Assembly (NCBI RefSeq): GCF_014645815.1
Contig: NZ_BMML01000012.1
Span: 151,268 to 215,267 of the forward strand
Direction of reading: 5' to 3'
DNA from: Streptomyces fuscichromogenes
GTDB taxonomy: Bacteria; Actinomycetota; Actinomycetes; Streptomycetales; Streptomycetaceae
DNA: 64,000 nt
Position numbers and translations under genes: made by a program. The notes beneath the pieces are model-generated. The model was not told the origin of the DNA, made no database searches, and was given only the letters and a program-made list of their open reading frames with translations. Below are positions 1-9,880 of the stretch, piece by piece (position 1 is the stretch's first letter; the number at the start of each line of letters is the position of its first letter).

Positions 1-2
1 GG

Positions 3-839
3 TCACAGGGGCGTGGTCTCCAGCAGGGCCGCGGCCATCCGGCGGGCGGGGGCCTCGGTCTCGGCCGCGACGCGGTGGAACGTCGTCTCCGCCTCGTGGG
101 CCGGCCAGTCGGCGGGCAGGTGCCGGACGGGAAGCCGCGGATCGGTGCGGATGATGTCCAGCCACTCGCTGACCAGCCGCAGCCGGGTGACGACGGCGTC
201 GTCGTCGGGACCGGCCCGCCATGCCTCCCAGCGGCTGTGGAAGTCCTCGTAGCGGGCCGCGATCGACTCCAGGTCCCAGGTGTCGCGGATCATGAGGTCG
301 ATGTCCGTCGCCCCGTCGGCCAGCGCGTGGAAGATCTTCACATGGGCGGAGAGCCCGAGTTCGGCGACGACGGCGGAGACGTCCACCCGGCCGGGTGCGA
401 TCCACAGCCCGCTGTAGAGCGGTCCGAAACCCGACCAGCCGAGCTGGGAGCGCAGATCGTGCCGCTGGCGCTGCCAGGACTCCGGCAGCGAGAAGCCGAG
501 CAGGGTCCAGGAGCCGTCCCAGTCGTCGTTGACGGCGCCGGTCTCCCAGACACGGCGCCCGCCGTCGTGCAGGATCTGGGTGGCGAGCGGAGTCAGGCCA
601 AAGTACATCCGGCGGCCCTGCCGTTGCCGTTGCAGCAGGTTCCGGTTGACCATGCGGGTGAGCGTGGAGCGGACGGCCTGCTCGCCGACGCCCGCCCGGC
701 CCAGGACCGTGATGATGCTGCCCGAGTAGACGGCCAGCGGCCCCTGCTCCAGTACGTGGTTGCCGAAGAAGGCGAGCAGGAGCGACTGCGGCCGGGGCTG
801 CGGGGTGTCCGGGGGCTCCGGGACGATCTCGGCGTTCAC
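3..839 (-). CDS. PaaX-like transcriptional regulator
   Basis: The product is about 278 aa. The N-terminal 90 residues form a winged helix (SLLLAFFGNHVLEQ, then VRSTLTRMVNRNLLQRQRQGRR), followed by a PaaX-type central domain (DWDGSWTLLGFSLPES) and a C-terminal helical domain. PaaX proteins repress phenylacetate or related aromatic catabolic operons and release DNA on binding a CoA thioester. No paa genes are visible here, so the target is unknown. The frame is open to 911, but the arginine-rich first 24 residues look untranslated. I prefer the GTG at 839 (VNAEIVPEPP). The stop codon lies at the window edge (3-5), so the gene is complete. Confidence 0.85.
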   Translation of the reverse strand: MNAEIVPEPPDTPQPRPQSLLLAFFGNHVLEQGPLAVYSGSIITVLGRAGVGEQAVRSTLTRMVNRNLLQRQRQGRRMYFGLTPLATQILHDGGRRVWETGAVNDDWDGSWTLLGFSLPESWQRQRHDLRSQLGWSGFGPLYSGLWIAPGRVDVSAVVAELGLSAHVKIFHALADGATDIDLMIRDTWDLESIAARYEDFHSRWEAWRAGPDDDAVVTRLRLVSEWLDIIRTDPRLPVRHLPADWPAHEAETTFHRVAAETEAPARRMAAALLETTPL

Positions 840-1060
840 GTGCGCAAGGTTACGGCCAGGTGGCGCCCGCCGGAGGTGCGGGTCGTGCCCCGGGCGGCGG
901 CCGGCGGTCACCGGCTCGGCCGGTCACACGGTGCCCTGCGGCTGCCTCGGCATCGGGTCTGCGCGGCGGCTCCACGGCCTGCCGGGCGACGCCCCGGCGG
1001 GTGCCGCGCCGACCGGCGACACCCGCCCCGGTGGCGAGCACCCGCCCCGGCCGGGCCTGA

Positions 1061-1123
1061 GCGCGGCCGGGGCGGGCCGAAGCGCGGCCGGGGCGGGCCC
1101 GCGGAACCGGGCGGGCCCGCGGA
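1061..1123. repeat. GC-rich short direct repeats
   Basis: GCGCGGCCGGGGCGGGCC occurs twice at a 21-bp period (starts near 1061 and 1082), followed by two copies of GGGCGGGCCCGCGGA. The block lies in the 293-bp gap between the PaaX-like gene and the 3' end of the PLD gene. The copies can also fold into GC hairpins, so the block may act as the PLD transcription terminator. No gene is evident in the gap. Confidence 0.5.
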
Positions 1124-1132
1124 CGCGGACCG

Positions 1133-2125
1133 CTATGCGGCGGTGCCGCCCGAGTAGTCGCTGTTGAACGTGGTCTCGACGGTCGTGGCCACCGACTGCG
1201 CCACCCCGGTGCCCGTGAGGATGATGCCCAGCTCACGGTTGTTGGAGAGGGAGTTGCTGCTGATGTTCATGGAGCCGGCCTCCACCTCCTGGGTGGACAG
1301 GCCGTAGTCGGCGACCATGGCCTTGGCGTGGATGTAGAAGCCGTCGGGGTCGGAGTAGCCGACGACCGTGCCGCCCGCGGCCTTGATCGCGGAGACCTCG
1401 CTGGAGTAGTCGCCCGGCGTCTCCAGGACCACCCGCACCTTCACCCCCGCCTTGGCTCTGGCGACGATCGCGTTGACCACCGTGCTGTCGCTGAACTCCA
1501 GCTCCTCGACGTCGAGCGTCGTGGTGGCGGCGTTGACCACGGTCAGCAGGCGGCTGCGCGAGTCGGTGGGGGACCAGAGCAGGTGGTCGCCGTCGGTGGG
1601 GGTGATCGAGGTGCCCGCGTAGTCGGCGTTGAAGACCTTCTCGATCGCCGCGACATCCCGGGTGTCGTCGGTGAAGACGCCGTAGTCCCGGCCGGTCGAG
1701 TAGTACTGGGAGGTCAGGTTGCCGGTCAGGACCAGGGACTTGGCGGCGTCGACCGTGATGGTCTTCTGGTGCGTGTAGACGAAGCTGGTCGACGACCACG
1801 CCACGCCCACGCCCGCGTTCGTGAGGGAGGTGTAGGCGGAGTTGTTGGCGCTCTTGTGCGCCTGGTCCAGGACGACCCGCACGGTGACGCCCTTTTTCTC
1901 GAGGGCGATGAGGTCGTTGACGGCCGTGGTGTCCTCCAGCTCGTACATCGTCATGTCCAGCGAGCTGGTGGCCGAGTTGATGAAGTCGTAGATCGTCGGC
2001 TCGCTGCTGCTGAGCGAGAAGGCGAACGCGGTGTAGCTCGCGGCGTTCGCGGGGACCGCGGTGGCGACCACGGCTGCGCTGGCCGCCAGGGCGACACCCG
2101 CGCGAACGAGAAGCTTCGACAGCAT
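1133..2125 (-). CDS. Secreted phospholipase D-like protein
   Basis: The 330-aa protein has a clear Sec signal peptide (residues 1-29, ending VPANAA). Two HKD motifs follow: H119-Q-K121 with D126 (THQKTITVD, then GNLTSQYY), and H266-A-K268 with D273 (IHAKAMVAD, then SMNISSNSLSNNREL). This is the duplicated architecture of the PLD superfamily, whose two histidines form a phosphohistidine intermediate and hydrolyse phosphodiesters such as phospholipids or DNA. At 330 aa it is shorter than classical Streptomyces PLD (about 500 aa), so its substrate is uncertain. AGGAGT lies 8 nt before the ATG. It is monocistronic, and a candidate PHO box lies about 90 bp upstream. Confidence 0.9.
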   Translation of the reverse strand: MLSKLLVRAGVALAASAAVVATAVPANAASYTAFAFSLSSSEPTIYDFINSATSSLDMTMYELEDTTAVNDLIALEKKGVTVRVVLDQAHKSANNSAYTSLTNAGVGVAWSSTSFVYTHQKTITVDAAKSLVLTGNLTSQYYSTGRDYGVFTDDTRDVAAIEKVFNADYAGTSITPTDGDHLLWSPTDSRSRLLTVVNAATTTLDVEELEFSDSTVVNAIVARAKAGVKVRVVLETPGDYSSEVSAIKAAGGTVVGYSDPDGFYIHAKAMVADYGLSTQEVEAGSMNISSNSLSNNRELGIILTGTGVAQSVATTVETTFNSDYSGGTAA

Positions 2126-2214
2126 GTGCGTGACTCCTAGTCGAATAGACGCTCACGTGGGGGGTGGGTGAGCGTGGGCATGACACCACGCGCGTAGACT
2201 GCCGAGGAAGGGAA

Positions 2215-2236
2215 GCCGGGTGAACTCACCGTTACC
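2215..2236 (-). promoter_or_regulatory. Candidate PhoP (PHO) box upstream of the PLD gene
   Basis: On the minus strand two adjacent 11-mers read GGTAACGGTGA and GTTCACCCGGC. The second matches the known Streptomyces PhoP direct-repeat unit (GTTCACC plus four bases) well, and the first matches it weakly. The site faces the secreted PLD gene 90 bp away. Phosphate-scavenging phospholipases are typical PhoP targets, but one good repeat unit is modest evidence. Confidence 0.35.
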
Positions 2237-2460
2237 TGTGCGGCGTGCGGCCGGACATAGCGGACTCGGCGCAGGTGGGGACCGGTTCATGGGCAGCCCG
2301 CGAGAACGCAAAATCTTCGTAGCCCGGCGTCCGGGACCCGGTGGACGACCGTCCGGGTGGCAGGACAGGTCAGGAACGGAGAAGCGCCGCTGTTCCTCCC
2401 CGGCTAGCGTGGCGGCCATCGACCAGGGCGCCGCGCAGCACACGAAGACGGGGTTTGAGC

Positions 2461-4845
<2,385 letters not shown>

Positions 4846-5117
4846 GCGAGCCCGCCCGGCGACGGTCGGACACGCCGACCGGGCCGGCGCGTCGGCCTGG
4901 CCGGTGGGTTGACGGGAGCATGGGCGACGAACGTTCCCGCGGCCGCGGCCGGAACCCGCGTCCCGGCCGAGCGCCCGCCCGACGCCCCGGAGGCGGCGGG
5001 TAGCGCGCAGCGCCGTCGGCATGTTGCCCCGGGCCGGGCGCGGCAGGCGGTCGTGGGCGATGTGCCGCTCCCCGGGGCAGGAGCAGGGCCACGGGCAGGG
5101 GCGGGAAGCCGGCCGCG

Positions 5118-5145
5118 TGAATATTCAAACGTACCTCGCTAGGCT
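5118..5145 (+). promoter_or_regulatory. Palindromic operator and leaderless promoter of the MarR gene
   Basis: A perfect 10-bp AT-rich palindrome, TGAATATTCA (5118-5127), lies upstream of a good -10 hexamer TAGGCT (5140-5145). The ATG is 7 nt after the -10, so the transcript is probably leaderless. The position suits MarR autorepression. The rest of the 4846-5151 gap shows only GC-rich sequence. Confidence 0.5.
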
Positions 5146-5151
5146 GCGGCC

Positions 5152-5658
5152 ATGACCACGACGCCGCGCTGGCTGAACCCCGAAGAACGACGGGCGTGGC
5201 TCGCCTACGTCCAGTTCTCCACGCACCTGTCCGACCACCTGAACCGCCAGCTGCGGCGCGACGCGGGGATGACCCACGCCGACTACACCCTGCTCGCCCA
5301 CCTGTCCTCGGTGAAGGACCACAGCCTGACCATGTCCGAGCTGGCCGAACGCCTGAAGATCACCCGGAGCCGTCTCACCCACGCCGTGACCCGACTCCAG
5401 GAGGCCGGCTACGTCGACCGCCGCGAGGACCCCGTCAACCGCCGCAACCAGCACGCCGTCCTCACCCCGGCGGGCATCAGCCTCCTGGAGCGCGCGGCCC
5501 CCGGCCACGTCGAGGCGGTCCGCCGGGCCGTCTTCGACGCCCTCACCCCGGAGCAGGTGACCCAGTTCGCCGCGATCGGCGAGGCCGTCAACACCGCCCT
5601 CCAGCGCATGGACGCCGACAGCGACCGGCAGGAGGCGCTGCCCTGGCGACGCCGCTAG
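5152..5658 (+). CDS. MarR family transcriptional regulator
   Basis: The 168-aa protein is a typical MarR homolog. Helix 1 (RAWLAYVQFSTHLSDHLNRQL) forms the dimer interface. The winged helix is DYTLLAHLS, LTMSELAERLKITRSRLTHAVTRLQEAGYVDRRED, with the wing arginines and LTPAG after it, and the C-terminal helix completes the dimer. MarR proteins bind short palindromes and respond to phenolics or antibiotics. A palindrome sits at its own promoter. It lies downstream of a UvrA-like resistance ATPase in the same direction, so a link to drug response is an inference from position only. Confidence 0.92.
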   Translation: MTTTPRWLNPEERRAWLAYVQFSTHLSDHLNRQLRRDAGMTHADYTLLAHLSSVKDHSLTMSELAERLKITRSRLTHAVTRLQEAGYVDRREDPVNRRNQHAVLTPAGISLLERAAPGHVEAVRRAVFDALTPEQVTQFAAIGEAVNTALQRMDADSDRQEALPWRRR

Positions 5659-5703
5659 CGGGCAGCGCCCACCGCACCGGCACGGCGCACGGCCGGGGTG
5701 TGG

Positions 5704-6141
5704 TCAGGCCTCGTCCCGCGCCTCCGGGGCCAGCAGGATCGCCGTGTTGGTGCGGTGTGCGACGGCGTCGCTGACCCGCGGGTCGAACAGCGCCTCGACG
5801 GAGCCGCGGTGGTGCGGGCTCAGGACGATGAGATCGGCCGCGAACTCCTCGGCCGTCTCGGCGATGGCGGACGCGACCTGCGTGGTCAGCCCCCTGACGA
5901 GAGTCCCCTCGGCCTTGACGCCCTGGTCGCGCAGCACCGTCAGTGCCTCGTCGAGCACGGCCCTGGCCTCGGTGTCCTCCTCCAGGGGCACGACCGCGGC
6001 GATGGAGGCGGCGGTGGCGATGACGTGTACGACGCGGACCTCGGCGTTCGTCAGCTGTGCCAGCTCGCCGGCCAGCCGTACGGCGGAGTGGCGGGCGGGG
6101 CCGGGATCGACGGCGACGAGGATGCGCTGGAACACGGACAC
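5704..6141 (-). CDS. Universal stress protein (UspA family)
   Basis: The single-domain 145-aa protein begins FQRILVAVDPGPARHSAVRLAGELA and continues EVRVVHV and ADLIVLSPHHRGSVEALFDPRVSDAVAHRTNTAILL, the alternating strand/helix pattern of the Usp fold. The nucleotide-loop motif GX2GX9G(S/T) is degenerate (HHRGSVEALFDPRVSD), so ATP binding is uncertain. Family members help survival of stress or dormancy; the client is unknown. It starts at GTG with GGAAGGGG 8 nt upstream, and it ends convergently with the MarR gene. Confidence 0.85.
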   Translation of the reverse strand: MSVFQRILVAVDPGPARHSAVRLAGELAQLTNAEVRVVHVIATAASIAAVVPLEEDTEARAVLDEALTVLRDQGVKAEGTLVRGLTTQVASAIAETAEEFAADLIVLSPHHRGSVEALFDPRVSDAVAHRTNTAILLAPEARDEA

Positions 6142-6352
6142 TCTGTTTCCCCTTCCGGAGGCGTGGAAAGTCGACTCGGTGGTCAGGGACGCCGGATCAC
6201 GGCGTGACGGGTCGGCGCGTCCGGCGCCGAACGAGTTCTTCCAGCCCCACTCCTATGATCATCGCACTGGCGGTCGGTGTGGCGGACGGCGGCCTGTGTA
6301 ACGGCCACTGAACTGCCCCCGGCCGTCCGGTGGCCGCCTCCCGGTGGCAGCC

Positions 6353-7207
6353 TCACCGCATGACGTCGACGAGGTGCGGGACCACCCGGGTCAGCCGGGT
6401 CACGCCCCACAGGATCAGACCGGCACCGGCCACCTCGGGCAGCAGCCACCACCCGGTGCGGACCGACTCGTCGAACAGGGCGACGCCCAGCAGCAGGCTC
6501 ACCGCCGCGTCGCCGATCGTCAGCGCGGGCTGGGAGGCCACGAGCGGACCGGCCTGCAACGCGTTCTCCAGCAGCATCAGCGCCGCGATCCCGGTGACCG
6601 CGAAGCCGTAGGTCTGCCAGGTGGTGAGGAACGCGGTGAGCCCGCCGTCCGCGAGGCGGCCGGTGGCCGACTTCATGAGGGCGGCGGTCAGCGCGTTGCC
6701 GAGCGCGGCTCCCGAGGCCAGGGCCGCCGCGCGGAACAGCGGCGACGAGGACGACCGTACGAGCAGCACCGCGACCGCGATGGCGCCGAGGACGAGGGCG
6801 AGAACCGGGATCCAGCGCTGCATGGAGGCCTGCTGACGGCCGCCGGACGGGGCCGCCGCGGCGAGCAGCAGGGCCAGTCCGGCCACCACCACCGCGATCG
6901 TCCGCCAGCCCTCCGGACTCGGCCGGCGATGCATCAGCGGTACGGCGATCAGCAGCGCGAACGGCAGCTCCAGCATGAACAGCGGCTGGACCAAGGCCAT
7001 CGGCCCGTTGACCAGGGCCAGCGCCTGGAACACCGCGGCCCCCGTCACCCCTGCGATACCGATGGCCCAGGCGGGCCGCCGTACCAGCACCAGCAGCAGG
7101 CGCAGCCCGCTGCGGCCGGGCACGGTGGACGCGGCCTTGCGCTGGAAGGCCGTGCCCGCCGCATTGCTGACGGCACCCAGGACGGCGAAGAGCACGGCGA
7201 GCACCAT
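6353..7207 (-). CDS. DMT-superfamily membrane permease
   Basis: The 284-aa integral membrane protein has about nine or ten hydrophobic segments and two similar halves (VLGAVSNAAGTAFQRKAAS and AALGNALTAALMKSA), as in the EamA/NIPA-like drug/metabolite transporter group. Membrane segments fill nearly the whole length, and basic loops (MHRRPSPEG) suggest cytoplasmic ends. The substrate cannot be told. The ATG at 7207 has no strong ribosome binding site. It follows the oxidoreductase gene at 7249-8169 in the opposite reading order (same strand, downstream), with a 41-bp gap that would allow cotranscription. Confidence 0.75.
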   Translation of the reverse strand: MVLAVLFAVLGAVSNAAGTAFQRKAASTVPGRSGLRLLLVLVRRPAWAIGIAGVTGAAVFQALALVNGPMALVQPLFMLELPFALLIAVPLMHRRPSPEGWRTIAVVVAGLALLLAAAAPSGGRQQASMQRWIPVLALVLGAIAVAVLLVRSSSSPLFRAAALASGAALGNALTAALMKSATGRLADGGLTAFLTTWQTYGFAVTGIAALMLLENALQAGPLVASQPALTIGDAAVSLLLGVALFDESVRTGWWLLPEVAGAGLILWGVTRLTRVVPHLVDVMR

Positions 7208-7248
7208 GGTTCCAGCATGCCTGCTGCGCCCCGCCCGCTCAGCCGGGA

Positions 7249-8169
7249 CTACGGCCGGAGCACGATCTTGCCGTGGGCGTGCCCCTGCTCCAGCTCGGTG
7301 AACGCGTCCCGCACCTGTGCCAGCGGGTAGACGCGGGCGATCGGGACCTCCAGCCCGCCCCGTGCGGCGAGCCGCGCGAGTTCACCGACCACCACCGCCG
7401 ACGCGGCCGAGCCCTCCCCGTACGTCCGGGCCCCGACTCTGGCGGCGGCCTGCCAGTCGCGGATGGTGTTGATCCGTTCGGGCGGCACGCCCAGGTCCAC
7501 GGCCAGGTCCACGTAGCCGTCGCCGAAGGTGTCGATGAACGCGTCGACCGGCCTGTCGCCGGCGGCTTTCCGGATCCGGTCGGCCACGCCCTCCCCGTAG
7601 CCGACCGGGACCACGCCGTGGGCCGCCAGCCACGCGTGGTTCGGCTCGCTCGCCAGTCCGATGACGATGGCACCGCGTCGCCGCGCGAGCTGTACGGCGA
7701 GCGATCCCACGCCGCCGGCCGCCCCGGACACCACGACGGTCTCGTCCGGCCGGGGGTCCACCGCGAACACGGTCGCGTACGCCGTGGTGCCGGCCACGTA
7801 CAGCGATCCGGCCACCTCCCAGGGCAGCCCGTCCGGACGGACCACCAGGTTCACGTCCTCGGCCACGACGTACTCGGCGTGGCTCGCCCTGCCGTGGGTG
7901 AAGCCGAGCACCTCGTCGCCCACCGCGAAGCCGCGTACCTCGGGCCCGGTCTCCACCACGACGCCGGCCAGGTCGCTGCCCTGCCCGGAGGGGAACGTCG
8001 CGGGCCAGCGGCCGTGCCGGGCACCCCTGCGGATCATCACCTCGCCGGGCTGGATCCCGGCCGCGCGCACCTCGACCAGCACCTGCCCGGGCCCGGGCAC
8101 CGGCCGTTCGACCTCCTCCACCCGCAGCACGTCGATCTCGCCGTACGTGTGGAACCGGACCGCCTTCAT
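7249..8169 (-). CDS. NADP-dependent quinone oxidoreductase-like (zinc-free MDR) enzyme
   Basis: The 306-aa protein begins MKAVRFHTYGEIDVLRVEEVERPVP, the start typical of medium-chain dehydrogenase/reductases, and has the cofactor motif VVSGAAGGVGSLAVQLARRRG. The catalytic and structural zinc cysteines are absent, which places it with quinone oxidoreductase (QOR) and enoyl-reductase-like members that use NADPH to reduce quinones or enones in the cytoplasm. The ATG at 8169 fits the conserved start; GTGAGGAAG lies upstream. The DMT permease gene follows at 41 bp. Confidence 0.88.
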   Translation of the reverse strand: MKAVRFHTYGEIDVLRVEEVERPVPGPGQVLVEVRAAGIQPGEVMIRRGARHGRWPATFPSGQGSDLAGVVVETGPEVRGFAVGDEVLGFTHGRASHAEYVVAEDVNLVVRPDGLPWEVAGSLYVAGTTAYATVFAVDPRPDETVVVSGAAGGVGSLAVQLARRRGAIVIGLASEPNHAWLAAHGVVPVGYGEGVADRIRKAAGDRPVDAFIDTFGDGYVDLAVDLGVPPERINTIRDWQAAARVGARTYGEGSAASAVVVGELARLAARGGLEVPIARVYPLAQVRDAFTELEQGHAHGKIVLRP

Positions 8170-8319
8170 CGCGTGATCACCGCTCTTCCTCACTGGGACA
8201 GGCCTTCGCCGACGAGCCGCCGGCCGGTCACACACCGACCGCGGCCTGGCGTTCAACGACCTGACGGCGACGGTCTCTTCCCGGTCCCGCCGACGACGTC
8301 GTCGAGATCCGCGGGTACG

Positions 8320-8727
8320 TCAGGAAAGCCGGTCGGCCGGCGGGTCGCCGGCCAGGAACGCGGCCAGTTCCGTCCGGCCGGGCGCCGTGGCCGGACCGCG
8401 CCGGGTCACCGCACAGGCCGCCGCCGCGTGGGCGTCGCCGCGTGGGCGCCGCGCGCCGCCGTCAGTGGGTCGAACTCCTCGCCCGGCAGGGCGGGGAACG
8501 CACCCACGTGGGCGTCGCCCGCACCGTTGCTGTCCACGGCGGTGACCGGGAAACCCGGTACGTGCACGGGAGCCCGACCGGGGGCGGCCAGCCGGCAGCC
8601 GCCCTTGTCGGCCCGGACGAGCACCCCGGCCCCGGGCGCCAGCCGCTGCCCGAGCGCCCGGCAGCGCGGGGATCTCGATGACCACGTCGGCGATCACGTT
8701 CCCGGCGAGCACGAGCCGGCGGCTCAT
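8320..8727 (-). pseudogene. Decayed PfkB-family carbohydrate kinase
   Basis: Two pieces of a ribokinase-type kinase survive in different frames. The N-terminal strand MSRRLVLAGNVIADVVIEIP lies at about 8727-8665. A second frame (about 8624-8440) has VRADKGGCRLAAPG and VPGFPVTAVDSNGAGDAHVGAF, which contains the family signature D-(S/T)-NGAGD with the catalytic aspartate. The frame then returns for a tail (GRTELAAFL). The normal 300-aa enzyme is reduced to about 135 codons by an internal deletion and at least two frameshifts, so no active kinase is expected. Confidence 0.8.
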
Positions 8728-8826
8728 CGGTCGGCTCCCTGGAGCCGGGCCGCGACGGCTTCGCCGCTGTCGTCCGCGGCGTGAACAAGTCCGGGTGGTC
8801 CAGAGGCTCCGACCCGCTCTCTAAAC

Positions 8827-8856
8827 TTGACTCTGTCAAAACTGGCCGGTTATGTT
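8827..8856 (+). promoter_or_regulatory. Promoter with palindromic operator for the DUF2180 gene
   Basis: TTGACT (8827-8832) and TATGTT (8851-8856) are separated by 18 bp, a good housekeeping-type promoter. The -35 is embedded in the palindrome TTGAC-TCT-GTCAA (8827-8839). A related palindrome precedes the Fur-family gene 320 bp downstream, so both are candidate operators of that regulator. Confidence 0.6.
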
Positions 8857-8947
8857 CGATGCGTGCCGAGGTGGCGAGACCCGTCGGCGCACGGCCATCA
8901 CGCACCCCCACCGCACCAGCGGGTGGGCCCTCTCATCGGGAAGCCAC

Positions 8948-9154
8948 ATGCACTGTTACGACTGCGCCCAGGCGGGGCGTCACGACCGCGACGGAATCGG
9001 CGCCTGCACCCGCTGCGGCCTCTTCGCCTGCGCCGACCACTCCCGGGTCGTGCGGACCACCGTCCAGCGCCCCATCGGGGTGATCCCCATGACGAGCGCC
9101 CTCCCGTCCCGGCGCCTGGTCTGCGGCACCTGCCGCACGGCGGAGGCCGCGTAG
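8948..9154 (+). CDS. DUF2180 cysteine-rich zinc-finger-like protein
   Basis: The 68-aa protein carries three CXXC pairs (CYDC at 3-6, CTRC at 20-23, CGTC at 60-63) plus C28, in the arrangement of the actinobacterial DUF2180 family (HCYDCAQAGRHDRDGIGACTR), and probably binds zinc. Function is unknown. It lies 73 bp upstream of a Fur-family regulator in the same direction, and a palindrome at its own promoter resembles one before the regulator, so control by that regulator is likely. The frame is open further upstream, but conservation starts at this ATG. Confidence 0.85.
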   Translation: MHCYDCAQAGRHDRDGIGACTRCGLFACADHSRVVRTTVQRPIGVIPMTSALPSRRLVCGTCRTAEAA

Positions 9155-9157
9155 AGC

Positions 9158-9184
9158 TGACTGAGTCAACTCTGGCTGTATCGT
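9158..9184 (+). promoter_or_regulatory. Palindromic operator and promoter of the Fur-family gene
   Basis: TGACT-G-AGTCA (9158-9168) is a perfect palindrome, followed by a plausible -10 TATCGT (9179-9184); CTGACT, 16 bp upstream of the -10, could be the -35. The half-site TGACT matches that of the palindrome at 8827, which suggests autoregulation together with the DUF2180 gene. Confidence 0.5.
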
Positions 9185-9227
9185 GCCCTCAGGGGGCGGA
9201 ACGGTCGGTATGCCGTAGGAGAACGAC

Positions 9228-9671
9228 ATGACCATGGAGCAGCCGGCGGGTGACCTGCTCAAGCGCACGGGCCTGCGCAGCACGGCCCAGCGCAGGGCCG
9301 TCCTGACCGCGCTGCAAGGTCATCCGCACTCCACGGCGGCCGACCTGGAGACGCGGATCGGCGCGGACCGGGCCGAGGCCGGCGGACTCTCCCGGCAGGG
9401 CCTGTACAACGTGCTGGAGGACCTGGCGAAGGCACAGCTCGTCCGCTGCATCGAGCCCGCGGGCTCGCCCGCCCGGTACGAACTGCGCGTCGGGGACAAC
9501 CATCACCACCTCGTCTGCCGCCGGTGCGGTCTGATCGAGGACGTCGACTGCTCCGTCGGCGCGGCACCGTGCCTCACCCCCGGCGACGACCGGGGCTTCG
9601 TCGTCGACGAGGCCGAGATCACCTGGTGGGGACTGTGCGCGGAGTGCCGCCGGGCCACCGTGGAGCAGTAG
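9228..9671 (+). CDS. Fur-family metal or peroxide-responsive repressor
   Basis: The 147-aa protein has an N-terminal winged helix (LRSTAQRRAVLTALQ, GLSRQGLYNVLEDLAKAQLVRCIEP) and the Fur metal-binding dimerisation domain beginning NHHHLVCRRCGLIEDVDC. Two structural-zinc CXXC pairs (C97/C100 and C137/C140) are intact. The overall form is close to CatR/PerR-type members that repress catalase or peroxide genes, but no catalase gene is present in this window. The likely targets seen here are itself and the DUF2180 gene, through TGAC/GTCA palindromes. The metal specificity cannot be read from the sequence. Confidence 0.9.
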   Translation: MTMEQPAGDLLKRTGLRSTAQRRAVLTALQGHPHSTAADLETRIGADRAEAGGLSRQGLYNVLEDLAKAQLVRCIEPAGSPARYELRVGDNHHHLVCRRCGLIEDVDCSVGAAPCLTPGDDRGFVVDEAEITWWGLCAECRRATVEQ

Positions 9672-9880
9672 GTCCCGCCGTCTGCGTGTGACGCAGGTCA
9701 TACCCTTGGGCGAGCCGATCCGGGAATGCGCGCTCGCCGCATCCCGCTGCAACGTTCTTGGGGCTCGGCTGGGCAAGGGCGCTCGGTGCGGCCGGCCACG
9801 GAAGACGGAGACGCTCTTGCGTGCCGACCGGCTTCCCCCCTGCCCGGACCCGCTGTCCCCGAAAGGTTCCCCCGCTCACC

